Numbered from the stretch's first letter, positions 1-9,841 are shown. The stretch is DNA of 64,000 bases from Symbiodinium kawagutii (GCA_009767595.1 VSDK01012558.1:315269-379268); one strand, 5' to 3'. Notes: generated from the sequence alone by a model not told the origin. Made by a program: numbers and translations.

Positions 1-820
1 CCCTTTAAAGACCCTGTATCTTGTCAGTTCCTGTACGACATTTAAAAAATGATGATGGCGTGATCCATTAGCAATGTCTAGCAATCTGCCCCAAGGGCAT
101 TTTCACCTTCACGACTCAGCGTTCAACTGGTTAAGACGCAACAGTGATTCGATTGCTGAAGTGCCCACTGGAGGAAAGTTCCAATGATAATGGACAGGAC
201 ATCTCTGGTTTTGTTGGCGAATGGTCACGTAATGTTTTGCTTGATGACTTGGTGAGTCTAGTTTTTGGAAGCCGGGGCTATGATGGAAGCATATGGTCAA
301 ACTGTAGAACTTGTTCATGCACTGTGACAGTTTCGTCCCCTGTGTTATGCAATGGTTGGCAATTGTTCATTCATGGTTACTGATGCTTGGTGGTCGAACC
401 TCACTTGCCATGTTCAATGAGGGTCAGCAATGATGAGTCTAGATGAAGCTACTGGGCAACAACGGTTGGTTATGGCCAGCTTCGATGGGTAAAGTTGAAA
501 GATACACTACATTGAGGCCTATTGATTCTCCAATGTGAATCACTTGTATATACATAATGCGAACATCAATCATCATACATCATTATTAATGATGATTATG
601 CCTGACTCATCATTGATTATTCGTTTCAAAAGCATTCCTATCACTGTTGCCCCCAGTGAAGCAACAGTTACCATCGTGAATGCATTACTAATCATTATAC
701 TGACTATGAACCATTATACCTATAATAATGGATTCCTAACATTACCGACTTATCACTACTAATCACGATCTATATTCATAAATCCATTACTGGCTCTACC
801 CCAACCTACGATCCCAACAG
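1..820. other. intronic or intergenic sequence upstream of the first recognisable ABC exon
   Basis: I see no convincing coding exon here. From about 530 to 780 the sequence is A/T-rich with many CAT, ATT and ATCATT words, the texture of introns throughout this window. The short open frames are not protein-like. The stretch probably belongs to the intron preceding the exon at 821. Confidence 0.5.
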
Positions 821-908
821 CGCCGCTTCGCAGGACGGCTCCCAGCGTTGCACCGAGCTGCGCAAGAAGTTGCAAGGCTGGCGCAACTCGCTGTCCTTCC
901 AGGAGAAG
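821..908 (+). CDS. ABC transporter copy A, exon with the C-loop segment LSFQEK
   Basis: This GC-rich exon reads as a basic helix followed by GWRNSLSFQEK, where the ABC signature loop (canonical LSGGQ) would lie. It is closely similar to the exon at 34196-34280, which has GWRNSLSFQEK at the same place. The acceptor could be the AG at 819-820 or the AG at 832-833; I prefer the first because the resulting length (88 nt) keeps the phase of copy B (85 nt). The donor is AAG/GTGGCC at 908/909. It ends in phase 0 and continues in frame into the exon at 9083. The host gene runs left out of the window. Confidence 0.75.
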
Positions 909-957
909 GTGGCCGCTGCCGGCTGCGCCAACACTGGCCCTTGGATAGGGCCTGGTG

Positions 958-1103
958 TAATGGCTATGGGTCAATATTAACCAACCAATAACGGTGGATT
1001 TCCACCAACACTAATAGGGAAAACAATGGTTAATAGTGGGGCTGAAGGCGATGGAGAGAGAGTGGGGGAACCAGGGGTACAGGGTTTTGACCCATAGCCT
1101 AAT
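958..1103. mobile_element. MITE-like element, copy 1, with 4-bp TSD
   Basis: The element occupies 962-1099 (138 bp). It begins GGCTATGGGTCAA and ends TTGACCCATAGCC, a near-perfect terminal inverted repeat. It is flanked by TAAT at 958-961 and again at 1100-1103. It shares internal words (a GGGAAAACAATGGTTAAT-like core and GGTACAGGGTTTTGACCC) with the copies at 29384 and 30184. It has no coding capacity and sits about 50 bp inside the intron after the exon ending at 908. I infer a non-autonomous DNA transposon or an introner-type element. Confidence 0.8.
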
Positions 1104-2117
1104 GCTTACCCCGGATGAAGCTAAACCCCTGGTGGATTAATTGGGTGGGCTACCATTTTCATGGGAAAAAAAGGCTCTTTGGGGGATACCCCCTATTAAT
1201 CAACCTAGGGTTTTTTTCAATCCTGGGTCAACATTCTTCGGATCGTGTTTTTTTTTGACCGGTTGGAATTGTCAACTGGAGCATTGAGTGGATCCACGGT
1301 GTTGCCCCTTTGGCCTCTACGGTTCTTCCAATGTTCGAAGGTTTGGTGGCCCTAATCCCTGTGCTAGGGAAAGTTTAGAGTTTACCTGTTGGCCAAAGTT
1401 TCCGGGTTTGATGGCCTCATCAAACTGTCGGCATCAAACCTCACAAGAGGGAAGCCGCTACACAACATAGGGTGCATAAGCAGGGGAGTTTCAAATACAG
1501 TATATCCTTCAGCCCGCTAACAAATCGAGCACGAAGTAGCCAATCATACGGTCACCAATCTATCAAAATATTAGCAAACTGGCCAATCAAACATGCTTCC
1601 ACAGCTCAGCAAAGCTGCACCAACATTGAAATTAACAAAGCATACAATGCACAACTTTTGTTTTCCTCCCGAAAAAGATGCGCCGTGAGTGCCCCGCCAA
1701 GCTGTGGTAGCCACCGTGCCACCGACAAGTGAAACAAAAGAAGTGTGTTCATGCGTTCTTTGACATACAACATTGCGCTTATGTACCCAAGTGCGTAGGA
1801 AGCTGCTTGACGGATCTTGGGTTCATCAGCTAATGATGGTCAGCTGCTTAGTGGTTAAGTTGGTTGACGGTTCATTTGCCGACTGATGACCTGGTCAATA
1901 ATTCAATCGCTGAAAAATAATATTTCAAATGTGATTAATGAAACAATGGTCATTTCATGATGACGAGTGGTGTTACAATGGCTGGTGATTCATCATGTTT
2001 TATTTATCACGGTTGGTTTGGTCAATTTTGATTTAATTATAATTACATGGTTTTGAGTGATTTTGCAACATGCGTGGTCCCAGAGTTGAACTGACTTTTG
2101 TAAAATGGTTGCAAGCA
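1104..2117. other. ABC copy A intron sequence before the LINE insertion
   Basis: No coding exon is recognised. Homopolymer runs occur near 1240-1255 and diffuse A/T-rich sequence from about 1860 to 2110. Together with 8867-9082 this forms the intron that the LINE split. Confidence 0.5.
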
Positions 2118-2133
2118 AACATGAATGGTGGCT
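2118..2133. repeat. target-site duplication of the LINE, left copy
   Basis: AACATGAATGGTGGCT occurs here and identically at 8851-8866, on either side of the retrotransposon. The bases just outside the match differ. On the minus strand this copy lies directly after the A-rich tail, as expected for target-primed reverse transcription. Confidence 0.9.
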
Positions 2134-2230
2134 TTTTTCTTTCACTGTTGTCATGGGGGCCACAACCCCGCAGCGCACAAATCGCGGCCCAAGTCCTGCG
2201 AATCCCTTTAGGATAGCTGTCCGTGTGAAA

Positions 2231-3588
2231 CTAGCTATTCAGCAAAGCTTTTCTGCGTCTCCTCACCTGATGCAATATAGATTGCAACTTCTGCCATCGT
2301 TGGTTCCACGGCATAGTATTCTCTCGGTCTTCAGTCCATTGTTCAAACCCAGAATCGGTTGAGATGCTAGGCAGTTGTCCCAGTTTGGAATGATGAGTCA
2401 AAAGGTATGTTCGCAATATCTCCAGTACCTCCGCTTGAAAGGGGAAAGCCGGCCTAGGCCGGATGCCAGTTGACCACTGAAAATACCCTTGCATATACAA
2501 AGCTCCGCACTTTCCAAATTTGCAGTTCGACGGGATGACCTCATCAGGCACTAATGCCTTGAAGTGAGTAACAAGGGCATGTGCTGAGGCCGTTTGTTCA
2601 GCCAGGTCAATTCCCCAAGTGGCAGCCTCCTCTACAGTACATGGTTGTAGAATGGATGTTTCACCAGAAGCAGTGACCCGCTTAACCGGTAACCACATTC
2701 CCCGATGTAGTGCCATGGAAATAGCAACCTCTGTCCAGGCAATACCAACATCTGTGTCCACTTCAAAGTCAGGGTTCGGAGCCGTCTCCCACTGCAGGTC
2801 CTGCAACCAACGTTGTGTGGAGAACATGGCCTGAACTCCCCAAACAGAAAATTTAAGCCAGTCTTCTGTCCAGTTGAGTCGCGGTCCCCAAGGCACGGAA
2901 ACGGTTCGCAGGAGCACGTCGGCTTGTTGTTGTGCTCTTGTGGGCACGTCTGGTTCCTCATCCAATGTACTTTGTTCTCTGGCAAATTGCAGTTGTAGTA
3001 TCAAATTACACAATTGATCATAGCGAAGAAGCTCCGCCTGTGTGCAAGTGTGTCGTTCGTCCCATTCCTGAACCAATTCAGGGTGGAGTTTGACCGCTGC
3101 GAAATCGGCCAGAAAGTCAGCATAGGCATTACCCAAAACCCAGTAACGTTGGAGAGGATCTGCTACCTGACATGGATCAACGTGTGCCTTGATTTTCCTT
3201 ATATGGTGTTCCGAGGTGAGATGTGTGCGCAATTGAAGCAAAAGGTCACAATCAGGATGTGTGTGTATCTTACGTGGATCGCCAGCTATTTGACACAAAT
3301 CAACCTTGGCAACCGTAGACGCACTGTCTGTGTACACAATGGCTTTGGAAAATGCACGAACAACCTGAATCACCGCTTCGGTCTCTGCTCGATGAATGCA
3401 TTGGTCCCCTGCTAGTCTGGCAACGTGTAACTTTTGCAGGGTGGTGGGCCATTGTTTCAGGACCAAATACTGTTCAGCTTGTGCGATGCGTTGGGCATCT
3501 GTCTGACATAAGTCGACCACCACACTGAAAGCCGCATAGCGGGTGGTACGACTCGCTGGGAATCGTAGGCTGCCATCCGTGAAAAAAA
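2231..3588 (-). CDS. LINE RNase H domain and C-terminal region, frame-shifted from pol
   Basis: This frame is open from about 3588 down to the stop at 2231. It starts in frame as FFTDGSLRF, giving the first RNase H aspartate; then HRAETEAV supplies the glutamate, IVYTDSAS the second aspartate, and NAYADFLADF the fourth acidic position. About 260 further residues follow with no family I recognise. It overlaps the end of the pol frame, and a +1 shift near the T-run of the minus strand (A-run at 3582-3588) joins the domains. This is either a one-base insertion breaking the polyprotein or a translational frameshift. Codons upstream of the GTG at 3523 clearly belong to the domain. Confidence 0.88.
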
Positions 3589-6500
3589 CTGAAAACTGGT
3601 GTGTGTGTCAAAGACTGAACAATGGTTTGGACCACTTCCGATGAAATGGCTGGTGAAGGCATGTTGGCATGGATTGCGTCAAAGTACTCATAATGCGGGT
3701 GTTTAAACAAAACCGGTAGTTCAGCTATGAGAGAATCCCGCTCGATGAAGTCCTGCACCAAATCCCGAAACGGTTCACGAGTAGGCTCAAAAGCTGGACA
3801 TGTCAGTAGTCTGTGTGCTCTTGTATCTTCTTCTGATCCACACCATTCACATCCTTCAACCACATCTGAACTCCACTTACTCTTTTGTCGAGTGGTTTGG
3901 AAAGCACCAGAAATCTCCCGCAACAACAAAATCTTTTTGGCTGATGTGAAGCCATCAAGGACCTGCACTGTCAGAGTTTTGTCAACCGGGGGCATGTTAT
4001 ACAGCTTAGGTCGACATGTATGCATCATGAGGACTTGTTCTTCCCAGGCCCAACGTAGGTATTTCAACATGCGAGGGAATGGTGTGCTCAAGAGGTTACA
4101 CGTGAGGTAACTGGTCACTTGAATATCACCAGTTCGGGAAATGCCCCAACCAACACGACCTAAGTATTCACGAAGGGCACTGGCCGGGCCTTGGGAGATG
4201 CCCAGTCTGCGATCTGGTGTGGCTGCGACATCCAAGAATTGTTGTCTGGTGTTCTCATCGGCTTGAAGCAGGAATAAACGGGCAGCTTTCAATGCCTTGA
4301 TGATCACCAGCAGATGCGGGTCGAGATCATGCACGGATGCAAACAAGAGACAAATGGCAGGATTCATTGAATGGCATGTGTCTCCTACTAACGCAGAGGC
4401 TGCCTGGGAGCGAAGCTGATCCAAGTGGCCAGCTCCGATGACTGCAATCTCGGATCCATACAGTGCTACGGGGAAAATTGAAGTGACCAGCATATGTATC
4501 TTGATTGCCAAAGACCAAGCACCACATTTAAGGGTTTTGAGTCTCTGCTTTGCGACTGCTAGGCGATCCTGAATCACCCCCAGTTTGCTATTACCTTGAT
4601 ATGTCAAAGGGCAACCTAGATCATCAGCATACCATTTGTAGCTAACCATGTGATCTGGCAAAAGGTGTCGCAAAATGGTGCGGATGGCATTGGTGCCAAC
4701 TTTGGAGGTACCCCACACCCATGTTTTGGTCCAGTCGATTTCAAGACCCATCCATGTTGTGAATCGAATGGTGTTGGTTATGGGGTTCGTGTGATCTGCC
4801 GTGTCTGGCAACCACCAACTCCAGTTGTCGGCATAGGCGGCCGCATCAAGGGCTATGTTCTGTCCTCGGATCCAAAATATCCAGCTAGCTGCTATCACTA
4901 TCATGGCCAGCACCGACCATGGGTCACCTTCGGGGCAACCTGAAGATGACAAGGTGGGTTTGCTGACATGCTGGTCCATAACCCACACTCGGCTTAACAA
5001 GGGGAGTGAATTGCCCCAAAGGGCCAGGGCTTTGGGTTCAACTCCATACAATTGCATCAGCCTCAGGATTTTGTTCCTGTTTATCAGATTGAAACATTTG
5101 CGTAAATCGAGGGTGAGTCCTGCAATGTGACGCTTGGTGCGTCTGGCCAGCTCCAAGGTCGTCTGCATAGTGTAGCTAGCCTCGAACGCTCCTTTATGTG
5201 GGAGCATGCCAGTGATCTGCTTAGGCATGATTTGAGCAAAGTGTTGGGAGATTTTAGCACAGCATGTCTTCGCCCAAACACGATACAACGTAGCAAGTAT
5301 GGTGATCGGTCTGCTACATTCTGGTGTGAACTTGCCCTTTTTAGGGAAAGGGACCGTTTTTGCGAGCATACTTTCACTGGGGAATGAAGGTTGAGAGGTG
5401 ATGATATGGATGGCTTCGGATAGCAAGGTGTCGGGCAACATACGCAGTTCAGCAATGGAAAAGCCATCTAAGCCCGGGGCAGAATGCGTCTTGCACTCTC
5501 TGAGAGCTTTTCTCCATTCAACTATGGTTTCTCCTATGGGATCGGTCATGGTGGGGATGTTTGGTATACATCTCCGAAGGTCCTGGAACAATTCATCATC
5601 ATCAATATCAGGGATTGCAGTGCCAGGGGACCTCTGCCAAAATTGTTCCCAATAGCCGGAGAGTTCTGCAAAAACCTTATCGGGGTCACGAAGAGAGATC
5701 TTCTGTACAACGGAAACTTCTTCAGGTGACGAAAAATGCGGTGTTACATTGAAGTGCACGGCAATGTGGTGAGCATGAATGGCATCAACCTGCGCTATCT
5801 GTTGGTCTACATGTATGGGCATGGCTATCTGGAATTTCTCAGGGTTATGCACAAAGAGTTCGCCATGAGTGGTTTGATCCATTGAAGGGACCCAAATACC
5901 TGTGGATTGGACCTCAGTGTCGATGTGGCGGAAGGCTTGGTTCTGTGCCCCCCGTAGGGAGGCGTAGATTCCCCTCTTGTGGTTATCCTGACTATCAACC
6001 AGATTAATCATCTTGATCTTATTGTTTCTAATGATCTGTTCACTGCGCACTCGATGTTCTACTTCATGTCGAAGAATTTGAATGGCGTCATGTAGCCACT
6101 CATCCGTGGGAAGGCAACGAGGCATGGGGCCCAATTCTGGGCAATGTTCAACCCACTCATGAAATCGTGTCCCCAGGATTTGTTGTCTAGCAATGGCATT
6201 CCATTCATCCCAGAGACCTGGGATGGTTTGTGGCCACAACTCTTCATAACCGGCAACTTTCTGCAATCTTTTCCTAAGAGAGGCAAGTCGGCGAACCTGT
6301 TTGATGAGCTGTTTGCTAGAGAAGCTCGCTGTTTCAGCAGGGGGGTTATAATCCCCATGTCTGGCTTGTTTGCATGGTTGAACATTAGGTACCCAGATCG
6401 GTTTGAGGGGCCTGCATCTTCCTTTGCATTTGGCTGGCAATCGACGAACGCAATGAAGTTCTTCGTTTTGTGCATTGGTTTGCAGAGCATGATTTACCAC

Positions 6501-7667
6501 CTGTTCAACTTTATGAGCCCATTCTCGAAGGTTATGGGGTTGATCATGGTGAAATTGTTCTGCGGCAGCTTCGAGATCCATAGCATCAACTGGCATGGTG
6601 GTCCAGGTAGCAGGGGTTCGTAGTCTGCGTTGATATTGTGGGGTATAATCCACTTTGAATGTTACCAAGACAGGATGGTGCGAGTCAAACCAGCCGTCTT
6701 TAGCTACATGAATGGCCTGCACCATTGGAATCACATCTGGGTGGAAGAAAGCTGTGTCTGGTGTGGTCGCATCCTTGCAAGTGGGTGCCATGGGGGAGTT
6801 ATGCAGGTGGAGGTGTAACTCCTGGGCCGTAGCAAACCCCTTGTTGTGCAACCATTCATAAGCATCGAGGGTGGTAACATCAAGATTGAAATCCCCCGCA
6901 ATGATACAAGGTAGGTCGATGCACGTGGTGCGGGCTAAAGCTTCGTGGAAGAGCAGATTCGTGAAAGCTGCATGACTAGCTAAGTTGCCCGCTTGACCAT
7001 ACAGCATGACCAATTGAAAGTGCGCGTGCCCCATGCGAATGATACTATGCACAAGTCTAGGATGGGTCTCCCCATGCGGTTGCTCACAATTCCAAGCTGG
7101 GCGTACAGGCCACCGAGAATGAATCGAGGTACCTCCAGCCTTTCCTCGTAGCCCCGGTTGTGCGTTCACTTTGTCTCGTTGTTCTGGAACTGGAGCTGAC
7201 CATACCGATTGCATGTTGAACTTTTTGAAAGTCCCTGTCATCAGCTTCTGAACTGCAGTGGTAGCGGTGGTTTCCGCACATGCAAATGTGTGAACCTGAA
7301 GACGTTCAATCATGTCCTTGAAATGGTCATCCTTCTGATAGATAGCTGTGGGGTTGATGATTGCCATGGTACTGGTGTGAACCTTGGCCCGTTTTGGGCC
7401 CGGGTTATCTGCTTCACCCAAGCGCACTCCATTGAGCAAAATGGGTCTATACATATGGTACTGCAACTGTGGCGATGCTACACAAAAGTATGCCAACGTA
7501 TGAGGTCGAAATCCCTGGACCGAAGCACGTCTATCAGCGCACACCCTCTGCCAACAAGACGTGTTTTCCCCGACCGCAGCATCACCAAATTGGGAATGGA
7601 TTGAAAGCTTCCTGAAGGGATCAGGATGCTTAAGTGCATGTTTATGACATCGGTTGGTACCCCCCAA
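3474..7667 (-). CDS. LINE pol: AP endonuclease, reverse transcriptase and CCHC-type finger
   Basis: This open frame has 1397 codons. Near residue 79 is NGVRLGEADNPGP, ending in the NPGP of 2A-like motifs. The exonuclease/endonuclease/phosphatase-type domain follows: CAETTAT near 129-135 (catalytic Glu), AGDFNLD near 257-263 and DSHHPVL near 330-336, where canonical elements have SDHxP. Reverse transcriptase shows LTLDLRKCFN near 850, SGCPEGDPWS near 925 and AYADNWSWW near 945. The polymerase box therefore reads YADN instead of YxDD. A Cx2Cx8Hx4C motif (CEWCGSEEDT...TC) lies near residue 1271. The frame loses homology after the T-run, where RNase H continues in another frame. About 97 nt separate it from ORF1. 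Confidence 0.93.
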   Translation of the reverse strand: MGGTNRCHKHALKHPDPFRKLSIHSQFGDAAVGENTSCWQRVCADRRASVQGFRPHTLAYFCVASPQLQYHMYRPILLNGVRLGEADNPGPKRAKVHTSTMAIINPTAIYQKDDHFKDMIERLQVHTFACAETTATTAVQKLMTGTFKKFNMQSVWSAPVPEQRDKVNAQPGLRGKAGGTSIHSRWPVRPAWNCEQPHGETHPRLVHSIIRMGHAHFQLVMLYGQAGNLASHAAFTNLLFHEALARTTCIDLPCIIAGDFNLDVTTLDAYEWLHNKGFATAQELHLHLHNSPMAPTCKDATTPDTAFFHPDVIPMVQAIHVAKDGWFDSHHPVLVTFKVDYTPQYQRRLRTPATWTTMPVDAMDLEAAAEQFHHDQPHNLREWAHKVEQVVNHALQTNAQNEELHCVRRLPAKCKGRCRPLKPIWVPNVQPCKQARHGDYNPPAETASFSSKQLIKQVRRLASLRKRLQKVAGYEELWPQTIPGLWDEWNAIARQQILGTRFHEWVEHCPELGPMPRCLPTDEWLHDAIQILRHEVEHRVRSEQIIRNNKIKMINLVDSQDNHKRGIYASLRGAQNQAFRHIDTEVQSTGIWVPSMDQTTHGELFVHNPEKFQIAMPIHVDQQIAQVDAIHAHHIAVHFNVTPHFSSPEEVSVVQKISLRDPDKVFAELSGYWEQFWQRSPGTAIPDIDDDELFQDLRRCIPNIPTMTDPIGETIVEWRKALRECKTHSAPGLDGFSIAELRMLPDTLLSEAIHIITSQPSFPSESMLAKTVPFPKKGKFTPECSRPITILATLYRVWAKTCCAKISQHFAQIMPKQITGMLPHKGAFEASYTMQTTLELARRTKRHIAGLTLDLRKCFNLINRNKILRLMQLYGVEPKALALWGNSLPLLSRVWVMDQHVSKPTLSSSGCPEGDPWSVLAMIVIAASWIFWIRGQNIALDAAAYADNWSWWLPDTADHTNPITNTIRFTTWMGLEIDWTKTWVWGTSKVGTNAIRTILRHLLPDHMVSYKWYADDLGCPLTYQGNSKLGVIQDRLAVAKQRLKTLKCGAWSLAIKIHMLVTSIFPVALYGSEIAVIGAGHLDQLRSQAASALVGDTCHSMNPAICLLFASVHDLDPHLLVIIKALKAARLFLLQADENTRQQFLDVAATPDRRLGISQGPASALREYLGRVGWGISRTGDIQVTSYLTCNLLSTPFPRMLKYLRWAWEEQVLMMHTCRPKLYNMPPVDKTLTVQVLDGFTSAKKILLLREISGAFQTTRQKSKWSSDVVEGCEWCGSEEDTRAHRLLTCPAFEPTREPFRDLVQDFIERDSLIAELPVLFKHPHYEYFDAIHANMPSPAISSEVVQTIVQSLTHTPVFSFFHGWQPTIPSESYHPLCGFQCGGRLMSDRCPTHRTS

Positions 7668-7763
7668 CGGATGCTGAATTATACACGGATGTGTGAGGGT
7701 ACCTGGACCCTCAACGATGCTGCAAAGCCAATGAATTAAACGTTGGTCTCCACAGGGAGATTG

Positions 7764-8855
7764 TCAATCTTGCTGCATGTCATCTGCAGCAGCCTCTGGC
7801 GATTTCCTCTTGGGAACAGCTGTCAGCATGGCTTTCAGATCCTGCAATGTGTCATTCAACGAATTGGAGTGTTGTGAGAGCGCAGTCTGAAATGCATTCT
7901 CAAGGTCTGACTTCACACCAGCCAACGATTGTTGCATTTGCTGCATGTTCCTTTGCTCCCTGGTTTCAACTTTGGCAAATTCTTCTTGGGTATTCGTGTG
8001 CAATTGCGTGAGCCGTGCTTCAATGGCAGCAATTTTCTCATCTTGTGCTTGGAATCTGGCCTCAGTAGGACCAGCAGTGTCACTGGGCATCGGTGTGTCT
8101 CGTGATTCAGTCTTTTGGTAGCCATGCCATGGGTCAAAGAAGGGCCCATAGGGATCTTGAGTAGCTGGGTCTCTGTTGGTGCCTTTGCCCTTGCCCTTGT
8201 TTGGTTTGGGCATTGGTCCTGCAACAATCGGATTGTTAAAGGAGGTGGATCGCGGTGCCAACCATTTCAAAATCATGGGTCGTCCATTGAACTGCAGCAT
8301 GTCACGTGGGGCCAATTGATCCGAACCAATCAACCATGTCACCGGGCCGAGGGGCTTCACCGGGACAATATCCCAGGAATGATGCTTTGCCCATTGTTCC
8401 AACATCGTCATTGACGTCCCGTGTGGCAAAGGTTCAACCTTATATAGGTGCTTCATTTCGATTTTGCGGGGTTCGGCTTTATCCGGGCACAACTGCTTCC
8501 AGGCCTCGGAGTAATGGGCATGTGCAAAACGAAGTCCAAGGGAACTGCGATTCTTGACGATTCCAATGCAATTCTTGGTTTTCATGGCAAGTGCTGTGAC
8601 ATGCGCCCATGATCCTTCTACCCATATAATACGGTATTCTGGGCTGATGCGCCCTTCGGTGTTTTTGGGCACAACGAACATCTTGTTGTATCCGGATGCT
8701 GACAAGACCTGATCCAGCATACTGGTTTTGATGGTGGCATGGAATTGGACTGACTCCGCGAGGGGTGCAGTGGTGGGATGGTTGCCCTGTTTGAGGGACT
8801 TTCCCCATGTGGCTTGTAACACATCCGAATGGCCTTGTTTGGATAACAGGAACAT
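7764..8855 (-). CDS. LINE ORF1, nucleic-acid-binding coiled-coil protein, 5'-truncated
   Basis: This frame of 363 codons lies upstream of pol on the same strand. The N-terminal half (about residues 45-130) has a compact alpha/beta pattern with RIIWVEGSWAHV and LGLRFAHAHY, resembling RRM-like folds of ORF1 proteins, though I cannot prove that. A Lys/Gly/Pro-rich linker (GKGKGTNRD) follows, then a long Gln/Glu-rich helix (about 270-350) likely to form a coiled coil. The ATG lies inside the right target-site duplication, with an in-frame TAG just upstream, so the real N-terminus is missing. It would act as an RNA chaperone of the retrotransposition particle. Confidence 0.8.
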   Translation of the reverse strand: MFLLSKQGHSDVLQATWGKSLKQGNHPTTAPLAESVQFHATIKTSMLDQVLSASGYNKMFVVPKNTEGRISPEYRIIWVEGSWAHVTALAMKTKNCIGIVKNRSSLGLRFAHAHYSEAWKQLCPDKAEPRKIEMKHLYKVEPLPHGTSMTMLEQWAKHHSWDIVPVKPLGPVTWLIGSDQLAPRDMLQFNGRPMILKWLAPRSTSFNNPIVAGPMPKPNKGKGKGTNRDPATQDPYGPFFDPWHGYQKTESRDTPMPSDTAGPTEARFQAQDEKIAAIEARLTQLHTNTQEEFAKVETREQRNMQQMQQSLAGVKSDLENAFQTALSQHSNSLNDTLQDLKAMLTAVPKRKSPEAAADDMQQD

Positions 8856-8866
8856 GAATGGTGGCT
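8851..8866. repeat. target-site duplication of the LINE, right copy
   Basis: This is identical to 2118-2133. It marks the 5' end of the minus-strand element. The CAT at 8853-8855, read on the minus strand, supplies the apparent ATG of ORF1. Confidence 0.9.
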
Positions 8867-9082
8867 ATATGAGGGTCAGTCTAGTGGTTCAGACTTTTTT
8901 GATTGGTTGATCAGCAGGGAAAACACACCTGATAAATTTTCTTTTTATCATGCACCGCATGGATCCAAATGATCAATAAACCTACTAGAGAAAATAGAAC
9001 ACATGGTCATCGTAAATAGACTCGAGAAAACATGCAGTGAAACTGGTGCTGCCCGTGCGGGTTTGGTTGCGCCATGCTGAAG
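8867..9082. other. ABC copy A intron sequence after the LINE
   Basis: This is the continuation of the intron split by the LINE. Removing the 6.7-kb insert leaves an intron of about 1.4 kb between the exons ending at 908 and starting at 9083, close to the roughly 1.0-kb equivalent in copy B. Confidence 0.6.
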
Positions 9083-9150
9083 GCGAAACTCCACATGGCC
9101 CGCGCCCTGATCATGAATCCTGAAATTTTGATCGTGGAGAAACCCTTGAT
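9083..9150 (+). CDS. ABC transporter copy A, exon with the Walker-B region
   Basis: The exon reads AKLHMARALIMNPEILIVEK then PL. ARAL after the signature loop and a hydrophobic strand ending in an acidic residue are the ABC pattern, but the Walker B is ILIVEKP instead of ILLLDEP. The exon at 35296-35363 has the same length (68 nt) and differs at one residue over this stretch (V to L). The acceptor is AAG/G. The exon ends in phase 2 at CCCTTGAT followed by GAGCCT, so the donor would be GA; copy B has GT at this point. The split Met codon is completed by the G opening the exon at 9842. Confidence 0.85.
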
Positions 9151-9841
9151 GAGCCTCGGCACACAATTCATGGTCAATCATGCTTAATTATTGCTTCATA
9201 ATGGAGATAACAATGGGGATAGCAACAAACAGATAATTTGGTTAACGGTTGACAGTAGATGACGATTAGCTCCCGTTGATCCAATGATGGTAAGATTCAT
9301 CAACAAAACAATAACCTAGATCGCGATAGTCCAACCATGAACCAGGTCCTGTGGTAAATGATCCACACGTGCCTGTCCTACAACATCTTGCGACCAGAAC
9401 TTGTCGGTATAGAACCTATGCCATGTTTTTTTGTTGTGGATGCCCTTTGTAGCAAAGTTGTACCTATAGTCGACCGGCTGGTGTCATTGCAATGACCCCT
9501 GCAAGTTTCAGGTTGCTGTTGTCCCCCTTCACTCTACCCTGATTTGGTAGACTAAACCATTATCAACCTCATCAACCATCATCAATTTTGAAGACCTGGG
9601 CCCTGAGGTTCACGAACCATGATTAAAAAAATCAATGTTTCACCATAAATTTCACAATCATTAATCACCAATCATCATTTCGCACCACGATCAGCCATCA
9701 TGAACTGTCACCACTAATCATGAAAAATCTTTACTAATCATGAACTATACAACCAATATTAACTATAGTAAATGTATTAACTACAGTACAGTATTCACTT
9801 CCATCAGCATTTTCCATACCATCATACCATCCCTTACCCAG

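Larger units (their letters stand above)
2134..8850 (-). mobile_element. non-LTR retrotransposon (LINE), near full length, slightly 5'-truncated
   Basis: The element is 6717 bp, read on the minus strand. In order it carries ORF1 (8855-7764), a pol ORF with endonuclease and reverse transcriptase (7667-3474), an RNase H region in another frame (to 2231), a short 3' UTR and a terminal A-rich tail (GAAAGAAAAAA on the minus strand, T-run at 2134-2139). A perfect 16-bp target-site duplication flanks it. ORF1 runs into the 5' boundary and takes its ATG from target DNA, so some 5' sequence is probably missing. It is antisense within an intron of ABC copy A. Long open frames and an intact duplication suggest a recent insertion. 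Confidence 0.95.

Noticed and set aside
3014..6818. Several + strand frames opposite the LINE
   Set aside because: They are antisense shadows of the pol and RNase H frames on the minus strand.
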